Source: Stenotrophomonas maltophilia
Lineage (GTDB): Bacteria > Pseudomonadota > Gammaproteobacteria > Xanthomonadales > Xanthomonadaceae
Reading direction: 5' to 3'
Assembly (NCBI GenBank): GCA_002386405.1
Contig: DGIP01000273.1
Location: forward strand, 1-6,097
Length of the DNA stretch: 6,097 nt
Shown here: positions 1 to 6,097 of the stretch, one piece after another
Layout of the letters: each line of letters starts with the position of its first letter
Position numbering within the stretch: position 1 is the stretch's first letter
Position numbers and translations under genes: made by a program
The notes under the pieces: model-generated
What the model was told of the DNA's origin: nothing
Database searches by the model: none
What the model saw: the letters and a program-made list of their open reading frames with translations, nothing else

Positions 1-96
1 TCTGGCGGCAGCGCCGGGCAGGGCGAGCACCGCGGCCAGCAAGGCACGCGCCGGCCACGCAAGCCGCGCAGGGCGGCGGGGGGAAGCCTGGATCAT
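1..96 (-). CDS. N-terminal fragment of an exported protein, function unknown (partial)
   Basis: Only the first 32 codons lie in the window; the gene continues off the left edge. Read from ATG at 96-94, the peptide has a basic n-region (RRPARLAWPARA) and a hydrophobic stretch (LLAAVLALPGAAA) ending in small residues, which is a typical Sec signal peptide with cleavage likely after the Ala run. A strong Shine-Dalgarno sequence (AGGAGG on the minus strand, 108-113) lies 11 nt upstream of the ATG, slightly far but acceptable, and supports this start. The frame has no stop to the window edge. The product is therefore periplasmic, outer-membrane or secreted, and it is transcribed divergently from the transglutaminase-receptor-hydrolase operon, so it may share regulation with it. 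No mature sequence is visible, so no family can be named. Confidence 0.72.
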   Translation of the reverse strand, partial: MIQASPRRPARLAWPARALLAAVLALPGAAAR

Positions 97-123
97 GGAG
101 CGGTCACCCTCCTCGAAAGCGTC

Positions 124-139
124 AGGAATATTTATTCCT
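124..139. promoter_or_regulatory. Perfect dyad AGGAATA-TT-TATTCCT, candidate operator
   Basis: The 7-bp arms AGGAATA (124-130) and TATTCCT (133-139) are exact reverse complements around a 2-bp spacer. This is the size and form of a binding site for a dimeric regulator. It lies 28-43 bp upstream of the minus-strand ATG and covers the proposed -10 of that gene, so a bound protein would be expected to block that promoter. There is no U-run and the stem is AT-rich, so a terminator is unlikely. The regulator is unknown. Confidence 0.5.
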
Positions 140-156
140 TTTTCCAGCGAAAGCAA
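127..156 (-). promoter_or_regulatory. Possible sigma70-type promoter for the minus-strand gene
   Basis: On the minus strand, a -35-like TTGCTT (156-151) and a -10-like AATATT (132-127) are separated by 18 bp. Transcription would start near 120, leaving a short leader that includes the AGGAGG at 108-113. The match is partial (4 of 6 at -10), and the -10 sits inside the perfect dyad at 124-139, so the AT-rich dyad may inflate the apparent match. Confidence 0.35.
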
Positions 157-157
157 G

Positions 158-168
158 AATAAATTATT
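158..168. promoter_or_regulatory. Second, weaker dyad AATAA-A-TTATT
   Basis: The 5-bp arms AATAA (158-162) and TTATT (164-168) flank a single A. It shares the core GAATAAAT (157-164) with the dyad at 124-139, which carries the same 8 bases in reverse complement at 130-137. The two dyad centres (131.5 and 163) are 31.5 bp apart. It overlaps the first two bases of the proposed plus-strand -35 box. It could be a second site for the same regulator or simply AT-rich promoter DNA. Confidence 0.3.
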
Positions 169-195
169 GACCACCTGTCAGGCCCGTGTTACACA
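167..195 (+). promoter_or_regulatory. Possible sigma70-type promoter for the plus-strand operon
   Basis: TTGACC at 167-172 matches the -35 consensus at 5 of 6 positions. With a 17-bp spacer, TACACA at 190-195 is a weak -10 (3 of 6). Initiation near 202 would give a leader of about 27 nt before the GTG start at 229. The -35 box lies 10 bp from the proposed minus-strand -35 box, so the two promoters would be back-to-back. Confidence 0.35.
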
Positions 196-228
196 GCGAT
201 TACCACCTGCACCTTGGGAAGTGTCGCC

Positions 229-1716
229 GTGGATCTGCCCGTACGCAAACCGCGTTCTTCTGCCTCGACCTTCGCCCGGCGCGCCGCGACGGCGTGCCTG
301 CTGCTGGGCATCGCCTCGGCCGGGGCGCAGGGGCCGGCGCTGGATGCGCTGGTGGCGCAGATCGACCACGGCGACTTTGCCGCCGCCGATGCCCGCATCG
401 CCACGGCGATCAGCGACCCCGCGCTCAGCGAAGACGCACGTGCCGCCTATGCGTTCCAGCGCGAGCGCATGCGCCGCATGCGGCTCGATTTCACCTTGGA
501 CGAAACCGCCGCCAAGGCGCTGGTGCGCAAGCAGATCCCGGACCTGCGCGATGACGAGTTCGCGCGCTGGGATGCCGCCGGGCTGATCGAACACCTCGAT
601 ATCGACGGTGAGCGCCGCTACTTCAAGCGCGCGCCGTCCAACCTGTTCCGGGTCAGCGCCGAAGCCAAGGCACGCCGCGCACCCAACGTCCCGCTGCCGG
701 TGGATGGCCCGTACGAGAACCTCGCCCCGCACCATGAAGAAGTGATCGCGGCGGCCAAGGCCAGCGGCGCCAGCAGCGTGGTGCCGCGCCGTGTGGAAGT
801 CACCCAGTCAATCACCGTCAAGCCCGATGCCGTGCCCGCCGGTGAACTGCTGCAGGCGTGGATCCCTTACCCGCGCGCCATCCCCGGGCAGCAGGAAAAC
901 ATCACCTGGATCGGCCCGAACAGCGGCGCGGTGATCGCGCCCGAAGCAGCCCAGCAGCGCACCGTCCACCTGCAGCAGAAAGCGGTGGCCGGCACGCCGA
1001 CCCGCTTCGAGATCCGCTACGCGGTCACCGTCTACGCACGCCACATCGAGATCGACCCGGCCAAGGTGCTGCCCACGCCGCCCGATGCCGCGCTGCAGCC
1101 CTACCTGGCCGAACAGCCGCCGCACGTGGTGTTCACCCCGGCATTGCGTGCGTTCTCGCAGCGCGTGGTCGGCAATGAAACCAATCCGTACCGTATCGCC
1201 CAGAAGTTGTTCGACGCGGTGGACCAGATCCCGTGGGCCGGTGCGCGCGAATACTCCACCATCTCCAACATCAGCGATTACGCCCTGCACGCCGGGCATG
1301 CCGACTGCGGCCAGCAGACGCTGCTGCTGATCGCACTGCTGCGCCTGAACGGCATTCCCGCGCGCTGGCAGTCGGGCATGGTCTATTCGGACGATGCGGT
1401 GGGTTACAACAACCTGCACGACTGGGGCGCGCTGTACCTGGCCCCGTATGGCTGGGTGCCGATGGATGTCACCACTGGGCGCCTGAAGAGCGCTGACCCG
1501 GCACTGCGCGATTTCTACTTCGGCGGGCTCGATGCCTACCGCATCGCCTTCAACGATGACTTCCAGCAGCCGTTCCAACCGGCCAAGCAGCACCCGCGCT
1601 CGGACACCGTGGATTCGCAGCGCGGCGAAGTCGAATGGGCTGGCGGCAACCTGTACTTCGATCAATGGAATTACGACTTCCAATCGCACGTGGTGCCTGC
1701 GAAGTCGACGCGGTAA
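229..1716 (+). CDS. Secreted transglutaminase-like (cysteine-protease-fold) protein
   Basis: A 495-residue protein of the transglutaminase-like superfamily. Residues 1-33 form an export signal (basic stretch with RKPR and ARR, then ACLLLGIASAGA, cleavage likely AGA|Q34). A helical segment follows to about 185, then a beta-rich, Ig-like segment (about 189-280), and the transglutaminase core at about 320-420. The expected triad is present: Cys360 in HADCGQQ, His397 in NNLHDW and Asp413 in MDVTTG. The C-terminal segment (RGEVEW, GGNLYFDQWNY) is intact and the gene ends with TAA. GTG at 229 is preferred because GGGAAG (216-221) lies 7 nt upstream. An in-frame TTG at 214 has no Shine-Dalgarno sequence and would lengthen the n-region by five residues. 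Bacterial members of this fold can be amide or isopeptide hydrolases or amidases as well as cross-linkers; which applies here cannot be read. It is the first gene of an apparent operon, 42 bp before the receptor gene. Family call is strong, substrate unknown. Confidence 0.9.
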   Translation: MDLPVRKPRSSASTFARRAATACLLLGIASAGAQGPALDALVAQIDHGDFAAADARIATAISDPALSEDARAAYAFQRERMRRMRLDFTLDETAAKALVRKQIPDLRDDEFARWDAAGLIEHLDIDGERRYFKRAPSNLFRVSAEAKARRAPNVPLPVDGPYENLAPHHEEVIAAAKASGASSVVPRRVEVTQSITVKPDAVPAGELLQAWIPYPRAIPGQQENITWIGPNSGAVIAPEAAQQRTVHLQQKAVAGTPTRFEIRYAVTVYARHIEIDPAKVLPTPPDAALQPYLAEQPPHVVFTPALRAFSQRVVGNETNPYRIAQKLFDAVDQIPWAGAREYSTISNISDYALHAGHADCGQQTLLLIALLRLNGIPARWQSGMVYSDDAVGYNNLHDWGALYLAPYGWVPMDVTTGRLKSADPALRDFYFGGLDAYRIAFNDDFQQPFQPAKQHPRSDTVDSQRGEVEWAGGNLYFDQWNYDFQSHVVPAKSTR

Positions 1717-1742
1717 TCGGCGGTATCACTATTTCACCCTTG

Positions 1743-1748
1743 AAGGAG
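1743..1748 (+). promoter_or_regulatory. Ribosome binding site of the receptor gene
   Basis: AAGGAG sits 10 nt before the ATG at 1759, in the 42-bp gap after the transglutaminase-like gene. No terminator-like hairpin occurs in this gap, which supports co-transcription of the two genes with strong independent translation of the receptor. Confidence 0.75.
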
Positions 1749-1758
1749 AGAGCAGGGA

Positions 1759-4700
1759 ATGAAAGCGAACGGTTTGAAGCGGGCGGCGCTATGCGTCGCA
1801 TTGGGTGCGTGTTTCGGCAGCATGCTGCCCACGGTCGTATACGCGCAGGCGGTCAGTGGTGCGGTGGCCGGTCGGGCCAGCGCCGGTGACCAGGTCACCG
1901 TGGTCAGCAACAGCACCGGCCTGACCCGCACCGTCACCGCCAGCGCCGATGGCAGCTATCGCCTCGGCCAGCTGCCGGTGGGCGATTACCAGCTGCAGCT
2001 CAGCCGCGACGGCCAGAAGCTCGGCGACCCGGTCGCGGTCAGCGTGGCGATTGGCGGCACCACCACCGTGAACCTGGCCAGTGGCGGCGGCGTGGTCAAC
2101 CTCGACGCGCTGCAGGTGATCGGCACGCGCGTGGTCAACCGCGTGGATGTGTCCACCACCGAAACCTCGTTCAACGTCAACCGCCAGGAACTGCAACGCC
2201 TGCCCGTGGCGCAGGACCTCAGCGCGGTGGCGCTGCTGGCGCCGGGCGTGGTCGGCGGCAACTCCACGTTCGGCGGCCTGTCCTTCGCCGGTTCGTCGGT
2301 GGCCGAAAACGCGGTGTTCATCAACGGCCTCAACGTCACCGACATGTACACCCGGCGCGGCTTCTCCAGCGCACCGTTCGCCTTCTTCAGCGAATTCCAG
2401 GTCAAGACCGGCGGCTACTCGGTGGAGTTCGGCCGTTCCACCGGCGGTGTGATCAACGCGGTGACCCGTTCGGGCAGCAACGAACTGCAGGGCGGCGTGG
2501 AAGTCACCGCCGAACCCAGCGCGTGGCGCTCCAGCGGCCGCGACCATTTCCACCGCGACGGCACCGCGCATTCCTACGCCAGCCGTGACGACAGCTCGTT
2601 CTTCAAGACCAATGTCTGGGGCTCGGGCGCGCTGGTGCAGGACAAGCTGTTCCTGTTTGCCATGTATGAAGACCGCAACGACCATGGCCACAACACCTCC
2701 AACGATGCGCTGACCTGGTTCAAGAACGAAGCCAACAACGGCTTCTGGGGCGCCAAGCTCGACTGGAACATCACCGACAACCACAGCCTGGCGCTGTTGG
2801 CGTTCTCCGACGAAGGCGATGTCACCAACGCCTCCTACAACTACGACTGGGACGAAAGCGAGATCGGCGCCTGGGGCGGCGACTCGGTCACCGAGAGCGG
2901 TGGCCGCAACTACTCGGCCACCTACACCGGCCACTTCGGCGAGAACTTCACCGCGCGTGCCATGGTCGGCCAGAACAACCAGCGCGCGTTCACCCGCTCC
3001 TCGCTGGATGAAGCCTGCAGCCCGGTGTTCACCGATGCCAGCTATGCCCCGCGCCTGGGCCAGCTCAACGGCCTGCGGCCCGGCTGCCATCCCACCGGTG
3101 CTGCCGTGGCCGAGCGCGACGACACCCGCGACGTGGCCCGCCTGGATTTCGAATGGCAGCTCGGCCGCCACCTGCTGCGCTTCGGCGTGGACCGCGAGCT
3201 GATGACCACCGAGCAGTCCACCCGCTACCCCGGCCCGACCCAGCTCAGCTACACCGCCTACGTGGCCCGCCCGGGCGATGAAGTATGGGATGGCGCCAAC
3301 GCCTTCGTGCCGCCGGGTGTCACCGAGATGCTGCGCGGGCGCAACCGCGTGTCCGGCGGTACCTTCGAAACCGAAGCCAACGCCTTCTACCTGGAAGACA
3401 TCTGGAACGTCACCAACAACCTCATGCTCAACCTGGGCGTGCGTTGGGACCGCTTCGAGAACCGCACTGCCGATGGCAATGCCTTCATCAAGATGGACGA
3501 CCTCATCGCACCGCGCGTGGGCTTCTCCTGGGATGTGAAGGGTGACGCCACCACCAAGCTGTTCGGCAACGCCGGCCGTTACTACCTGCCGGTGACCAAC
3601 AACATCAACGTCAACTTCGCTGGTGGCCTTACCGACGAATACTCCTACTTCGTGCTGGAGGGCTGGCAGCAGCAGGCCAACCCGGTCACCGGCGCGCCCT
3701 ACATGGCGCCGATCATCGGCCAGCAGATCGGCCCGGTGGATACCCGCATGAACACCGGTGCGGCCGACCTGCGCCAGAGCGTGGATCGCGACCTCAAGGC
3801 CGTGTACCAGGACGAATACATCCTCGGCTTCCAGAGCATGATCAACCAGGCCTGGTCGTGGGGCGTCAACGCCACCTACCGCACCATGGACCGCGCGCTG
3901 GACGACATGCGCCTGAACTACACCCCGTGCGGCCCGACCGGCACCACCCTGTGGCCGATCGCCAACCCGGGTGAAAGCCTCACCATCTGGGGCGACTCGA
4001 GCATCGGCTGCGCCACCGAAGGCTGGATCACCATCGATACCGCCAACAGCGGCTACCGCAAGGGCGGCAGCGGTGAAGTGGTGGGCTATTCCAAGCCCAA
4101 GCGCACCTACAAGGCGCTGGAATTCCAGATCGACCGCGCATGGGACGAGAAGTGGCTGTTCAACGCCTCCTACCTGTGGTCGCGCAGCGACGGCAATTTC
4201 GAAGGCCCGGTCAACTCCGATACCGGCTACGGCGACACCGGCATGGTCCAGCACTGGGACCACCCGTCCAACAACGAACGCTATGGCGTGCTGTTCAACG
4301 ACTTCCGCCACCAGTTCAAGCTGCGCGCCGCCTATGCGCTCAATGAACAGTGGTCGTTCGGCACTACGCTCCAGGTGCAGTCCGGTGGCCCGATCACCGC
4401 GTTCGGCGTGATGTGGCCCAACGACACAGTGGCCGGCGGCAGCACCTCCAATGAAAGCGGCGGCGGTGGCACCGGCTGGCTGTGCGTGGCCAACTGCTCC
4501 GGCCCGTACGACCAGCGGCAGTTCGAATACACCCCGCGCGGTGCCTACGGCCGGCTGCCATGGACCTGGACCATGGGCGCCAACGTCACCTGGCGCCTGC
4601 CGGTGGAGGGTATCGACCTGAGCGCACGGCTGTCGGTGTTCAACCTGTTCAACAACCAGACCGTCATCAACGTCCACCAGCGTTACGAAGCCCAGCCGGG

Positions 4701-4785
4701 CCAGTACCGCGAGAACACCTTCAACACCGGCACGCGCTGGCAGGCCCCGCGCTACACCCAGCTGATGGTGACCTGGAACTTCTGA
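1759..4785 (+). CDS. Oar-like TonB-dependent outer-membrane receptor
   Basis: A 1008-residue TonB-dependent receptor. Residues 1-29 are a signal peptide (KRAALCVALGACFG core, cleavage near VYA|Q30). Residues about 31-106 form a carboxypeptidase-regulatory-like beta domain (AVSGAVAG, ADGSYRLGQLPVGDY), the mark of the Oar-like subgroup. A TonB-box-like segment (NLDALQVIG, 114-122) precedes the plug (about 128-250; NRQELQRLPV, VFINGLNVTD, FGRSTGGVINAVTRSGSNE). The 22-strand-type barrel fills the rest and ends in the aromatic-rich QLMVTWNF with terminal Phe, the usual Bam recognition end. The gene is complete, ends in TGA, and has a strong ribosome binding site. The mature protein has exactly six cysteines in three local pairs (420/443, 724/751, 909/913), likely in long extracellular loops. 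It would import a ligand across the outer membrane using TonB energy. Oar-like receptors have been linked to peptide or protein substrates, but the ligand here is unknown. It lies between two exported enzymes. Confidence 0.93.
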   Translation: MKANGLKRAALCVALGACFGSMLPTVVYAQAVSGAVAGRASAGDQVTVVSNSTGLTRTVTASADGSYRLGQLPVGDYQLQLSRDGQKLGDPVAVSVAIGGTTTVNLASGGGVVNLDALQVIGTRVVNRVDVSTTETSFNVNRQELQRLPVAQDLSAVALLAPGVVGGNSTFGGLSFAGSSVAENAVFINGLNVTDMYTRRGFSSAPFAFFSEFQVKTGGYSVEFGRSTGGVINAVTRSGSNELQGGVEVTAEPSAWRSSGRDHFHRDGTAHSYASRDDSSFFKTNVWGSGALVQDKLFLFAMYEDRNDHGHNTSNDALTWFKNEANNGFWGAKLDWNITDNHSLALLAFSDEGDVTNASYNYDWDESEIGAWGGDSVTESGGRNYSATYTGHFGENFTARAMVGQNNQRAFTRSSLDEACSPVFTDASYAPRLGQLNGLRPGCHPTGAAVAERDDTRDVARLDFEWQLGRHLLRFGVDRELMTTEQSTRYPGPTQLSYTAYVARPGDEVWDGANAFVPPGVTEMLRGRNRVSGGTFETEANAFYLEDIWNVTNNLMLNLGVRWDRFENRTADGNAFIKMDDLIAPRVGFSWDVKGDATTKLFGNAGRYYLPVTNNINVNFAGGLTDEYSYFVLEGWQQQANPVTGAPYMAPIIGQQIGPVDTRMNTGAADLRQSVDRDLKAVYQDEYILGFQSMINQAWSWGVNATYRTMDRALDDMRLNYTPCGPTGTTLWPIANPGESLTIWGDSSIGCATEGWITIDTANSGYRKGGSGEVVGYSKPKRTYKALEFQIDRAWDEKWLFNASYLWSRSDGNFEGPVNSDTGYGDTGMVQHWDHPSNNERYGVLFNDFRHQFKLRAAYALNEQWSFGTTLQVQSGGPITAFGVMWPNDTVAGGSTSNESGGGGTGWLCVANCSGPYDQRQFEYTPRGAYGRLPWTWTMGANVTWRLPVEGIDLSARLSVFNLFNNQTVINVHQRYEAQPGQYRENTFNTGTRWQAPRYTQLMVTWNF

Positions 4786-4792
4786 TCGACAG

Positions 4793-4820
4793 CGCGGGGG
4801 ACGGCAGTCCGTCCCCCGCG
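4793..4820 (+). repeat. Perfect 12-bp-stem, 4-nt-loop hairpin between receptor and hydrolase genes
   Basis: The arms CGCGGGGGACGG (4793-4804) and CCGTCCCCCGCG (4809-4820) are exact reverse complements around the loop CAGT. The stem is nearly all G-C, so it must be very stable in RNA. It begins 7 nt after the receptor stop codon and ends 6-12 nt before the two candidate hydrolase starts. No U-tract follows (GATACGGTGAAC), so a classical intrinsic terminator is unlikely. It could protect the receptor mRNA 3' end, reduce read-through, or lower hydrolase translation by occupying the ribosome binding region. Confidence 0.8.
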
Positions 4821-4832
4821 GATACGGTGAAC

Positions 4833-6097
4833 ATGCACGCGCCCCTGTTCCGTTCCACAACGCTGCTGCTGTCCCTCGCCCTGGCGGCTTCGCTGTCGGC
4901 GTCAGCGGCCGACCCGTCCCCGTTCGCCCCGATGCTCGACAGCACCGTCGAACACCATCACCTGCCGGGCATCGCCATGGCGGTGGTCGACAACGGCCAG
5001 GTGGTGTTCACCGGCACCCGTGGCGAACGCCGCGCCGGCAGCGGCGAGCCCATCGACGCCGACACCCTGTTCAAGATCGCGTCCAACAGCAAGGCCATGA
5101 CTGCGGCAGTCCTGGCGCGGCTGGTCGACCGTGGCCTGCTGTCCTGGGACGACCCCGTTACGAAGTACCTGCCGCAGTTCCGCATGCACGACCCATGGGT
5201 CACCGAACACATGCAGGTCCGCGACCTGCTCATCCACAACAGCGGGCTCGGCCTGGGCGCGGGCGACCTGATGCTGTGGCCCGAACCCAACGCCTTCACC
5301 CGCGCCGACATCATTGCCGGCCTGGAACATCTCAAGCCGGTCACCAGTTTCCGCAGCGGCTACGCCTACGACAACCTGATGTACGTGGTGGCCGGTGAAG
5401 TGGCCGCCGCCGCCGGTGGCAAACCCTATGACCAGCTGCTGCGCGAGGAAGTGTTCAATCCGCTCGGCATGACCCGCTGCCAGGCCGGCGCGTGGTATGT
5501 GGCGAAGGTGGGCAACGTGGCGCAACCGCATGCCCCGCGCGAGGGCGGCAACGTCGTCGTCAACGCCGACAGCGACATCGCCCCGGACCTGATCTCGATG
5601 GCCGCCGGCGGCATCCGCTGCAGCCTGCGCGACATGACCCGCTGGATGCAGGTGCTGCTGGATCCCACCCTGGTGCCCGGCTGGCTCAGCGATACCCAAC
5701 GCCGCGCGCTGTGGACCGCGCACATGCCCATGCCGCTTGGCGAGCGCCAGCGGCGCTGGGACAACGCGCATTTCTCTGCCTATGGCTATGGCTGGCGGCT
5801 GTCGGACATGGACGGGCAGTGGAAGGTCGCCCACACCGGCACGCTGTCCGGCATGTATTCCTCGCTCGCGCTGCTGCCGGACCGCAAGGTGGGCGTGGTG
5901 ATCCTGATCAACGGCGAAGGCGAGGATGCGCGCACGGTGTTGATGCAGGCCGCGCTCAAACACTACACCGCACCGGCGCAGCGGCAGACGGTTGCCGGTT
6001 ACACCGAACAGCTGCAGGCCGAACGAACCCAGCGCCGCAACACCACCCACGCGCTGCCAGATACGACCACCCGCAAACCCGTAGAGCCACGCCCTGC
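4833..6097 (+). CDS. Exported serine hydrolase, S12 / class-C beta-lactamase family (3' end outside window)
   Basis: A penicillin-binding/beta-lactamase-fold hydrolase (S12 type), open for 421 complete codons to the window edge. Residues 1-25 or 26 are a signal peptide (TLLLSLALAASLSASA). The three active-site motifs are present: Ser84-Asn-Ser-Lys87 (context FKIASNSKAMTAA), Tyr179-Asp-Asn181, and His334-Thr-Gly336 in place of Lys-Thr-Gly, as common in esterase and D-peptidase members. LIHNSGL (133-139) and FNPLGM also fit. The catalytic domain ends near 380; the following polar segment resembles the linker that in many relatives leads to a C-terminal beta-rich domain. Substrates of this family include D-amino-acid peptides, beta-lactams and esters, so a resistance role should not be assumed. 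The ATG at 4833 is chosen; an in-frame GTG at 4827 is possible. Neither has a clear Shine-Dalgarno sequence. It lies 47 bp after the receptor gene and is probably in the same operon. Confidence 0.88.
   Translation, partial: MHAPLFRSTTLLLSLALAASLSASAADPSPFAPMLDSTVEHHHLPGIAMAVVDNGQVVFTGTRGERRAGSGEPIDADTLFKIASNSKAMTAAVLARLVDRGLLSWDDPVTKYLPQFRMHDPWVTEHMQVRDLLIHNSGLGLGAGDLMLWPEPNAFTRADIIAGLEHLKPVTSFRSGYAYDNLMYVVAGEVAAAAGGKPYDQLLREEVFNPLGMTRCQAGAWYVAKVGNVAQPHAPREGGNVVVNADSDIAPDLISMAAGGIRCSLRDMTRWMQVLLDPTLVPGWLSDTQRRALWTAHMPMPLGERQRRWDNAHFSAYGYGWRLSDMDGQWKVAHTGTLSGMYSSLALLPDRKVGVVILINGEGEDARTVLMQAALKHYTAPAQRQTVAGYTEQLQAERTQRRNTTHALPDTTTRKPVEPRP
6081..6097 (+). repeat. Possible first half of a GTAG-type (SMAG-like) REP element
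   Basis: The last 17 bases, GTAGAGCCACGCCCTGC, have the GTAG head and the start of a stem typical of Stenotrophomonas GTAG-headed repetitive palindromes as I recall them. GCCACGC (6086-6092) would be the left arm, CCT a 3-nt loop, and the last two bases (GC) the start of the right arm GCGTGGC. The window ends before the arm can be confirmed. The hydrolase frame reads through it as GTA GAG CCA; the TAG of the GTAG head is in another frame. Confidence 0.4.

Noticed and set aside
168..180. TGAC-N5-GTCA inverted repeat over the proposed -35 box
   Set aside because: Arms of only 4 bp are expected often by chance, and the likeness is partly due to the TTGAC of the -35 box.
277..282. Arg-Arg near the signal peptide of the transglutaminase-like protein as a Tat signal
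   Set aside because: The context (FARRAATACLLL) lacks the usual S/T-R-R-x-F-L-K pattern; a Sec signal explains it.
808..1689. A 293-codon open frame on the minus strand opposite the transglutaminase-like gene
   Set aside because: It lies wholly inside a plus-strand gene with an intact catalytic triad and is explained by high GC and codon bias.
229..1716. Transglutaminase-like gene as the lasso-peptide B protein (leader peptidase)
   Set aside because: Lasso B proteins are small and cytoplasmic. This one is 495 residues with a signal peptide, and no precursor or asparagine-synthetase-like gene is nearby.
4793..4820. Hairpin as a classical rho-independent terminator
   Set aside because: The stem is strong, but the following bases GATACGGTGAAC contain no T-run, and the next gene starts almost at once on the same strand.
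1789..4860. A 1023-codon open frame on the minus strand opposite the receptor gene
   Set aside because: Its composition (Val, Gly, Ala, His, Arg rich, no domain pattern) is what the complement of GC-biased codons gives. The plus-strand frame has a signal peptide, plug motifs and a barrel ending in Phe.
5082..5093. Reading the S12 gene as an antibiotic-resistance beta-lactamase
   Set aside because: The SxxK motif is shared by esterases and D-peptidases; the third motif is HTG, not KTG, and the gene sits with a TonB receptor, not with an ampR-type regulator.
4902..6050. A 382-codon open frame on the minus strand opposite the hydrolase gene
   Set aside because: The plus strand carries all three S12 active-site motifs in order; the minus-strand translation is low-complexity and shows no recognisable motif.

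Overview
The window looks like chromosomal DNA of a high-GC gammaproteobacterium of the Xanthomonadaceae, most likely Stenotrophomonas or a close relative. Support for this: GC-ending codons in every gene, an Oar-like TonB-dependent receptor with an N-terminal carboxypeptidase-regulatory-like domain, and a final 17 bases that read like the first arm of a GTAG-headed (SMAG-type) extragenic palindrome. The genus is an inference, because no rRNA or housekeeping marker is present.

Layout. Bases 1-96 (minus strand) hold the first 32 codons of an exported protein, cut by the window edge. Bases 97-228 are a divergent intergenic region with an AT-rich island (121-170, 15 G/C in 50), two related dyad sequences and plausible back-to-back promoters. 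Three genes follow on the plus strand, spaced like an operon: a secreted transglutaminase-fold protein with an intact Cys-His-Asp triad (229-1716), a 1008-residue Oar-like TonB-dependent outer-membrane receptor (1759-4785), and an exported S12/class-C beta-lactamase-fold serine hydrolase (4833 to the window end, incomplete). The first gap is 42 bp and carries a clear ribosome binding site. The second is 47 bp, mostly a perfect 12-bp-stem hairpin that overlaps the region where the hydrolase ribosome binding site should be.

How they may work together. All three plus-strand products have export signals, so the locus acts in the envelope: a receptor that takes up a ligand, flanked by two periplasmic enzymes whose folds act on amide or isopeptide bonds (transglutaminase/cysteine-protease fold) and on D-amino-acid peptides or esters (S12 fold). 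A reasonable hypothesis is capture and breakdown of a peptide-like ligand such as a cross-linked or modified peptide. The ligand is not identifiable from sequence. There are no tRNA, rRNA, CRISPR, integrase or transposase sequences in the window.
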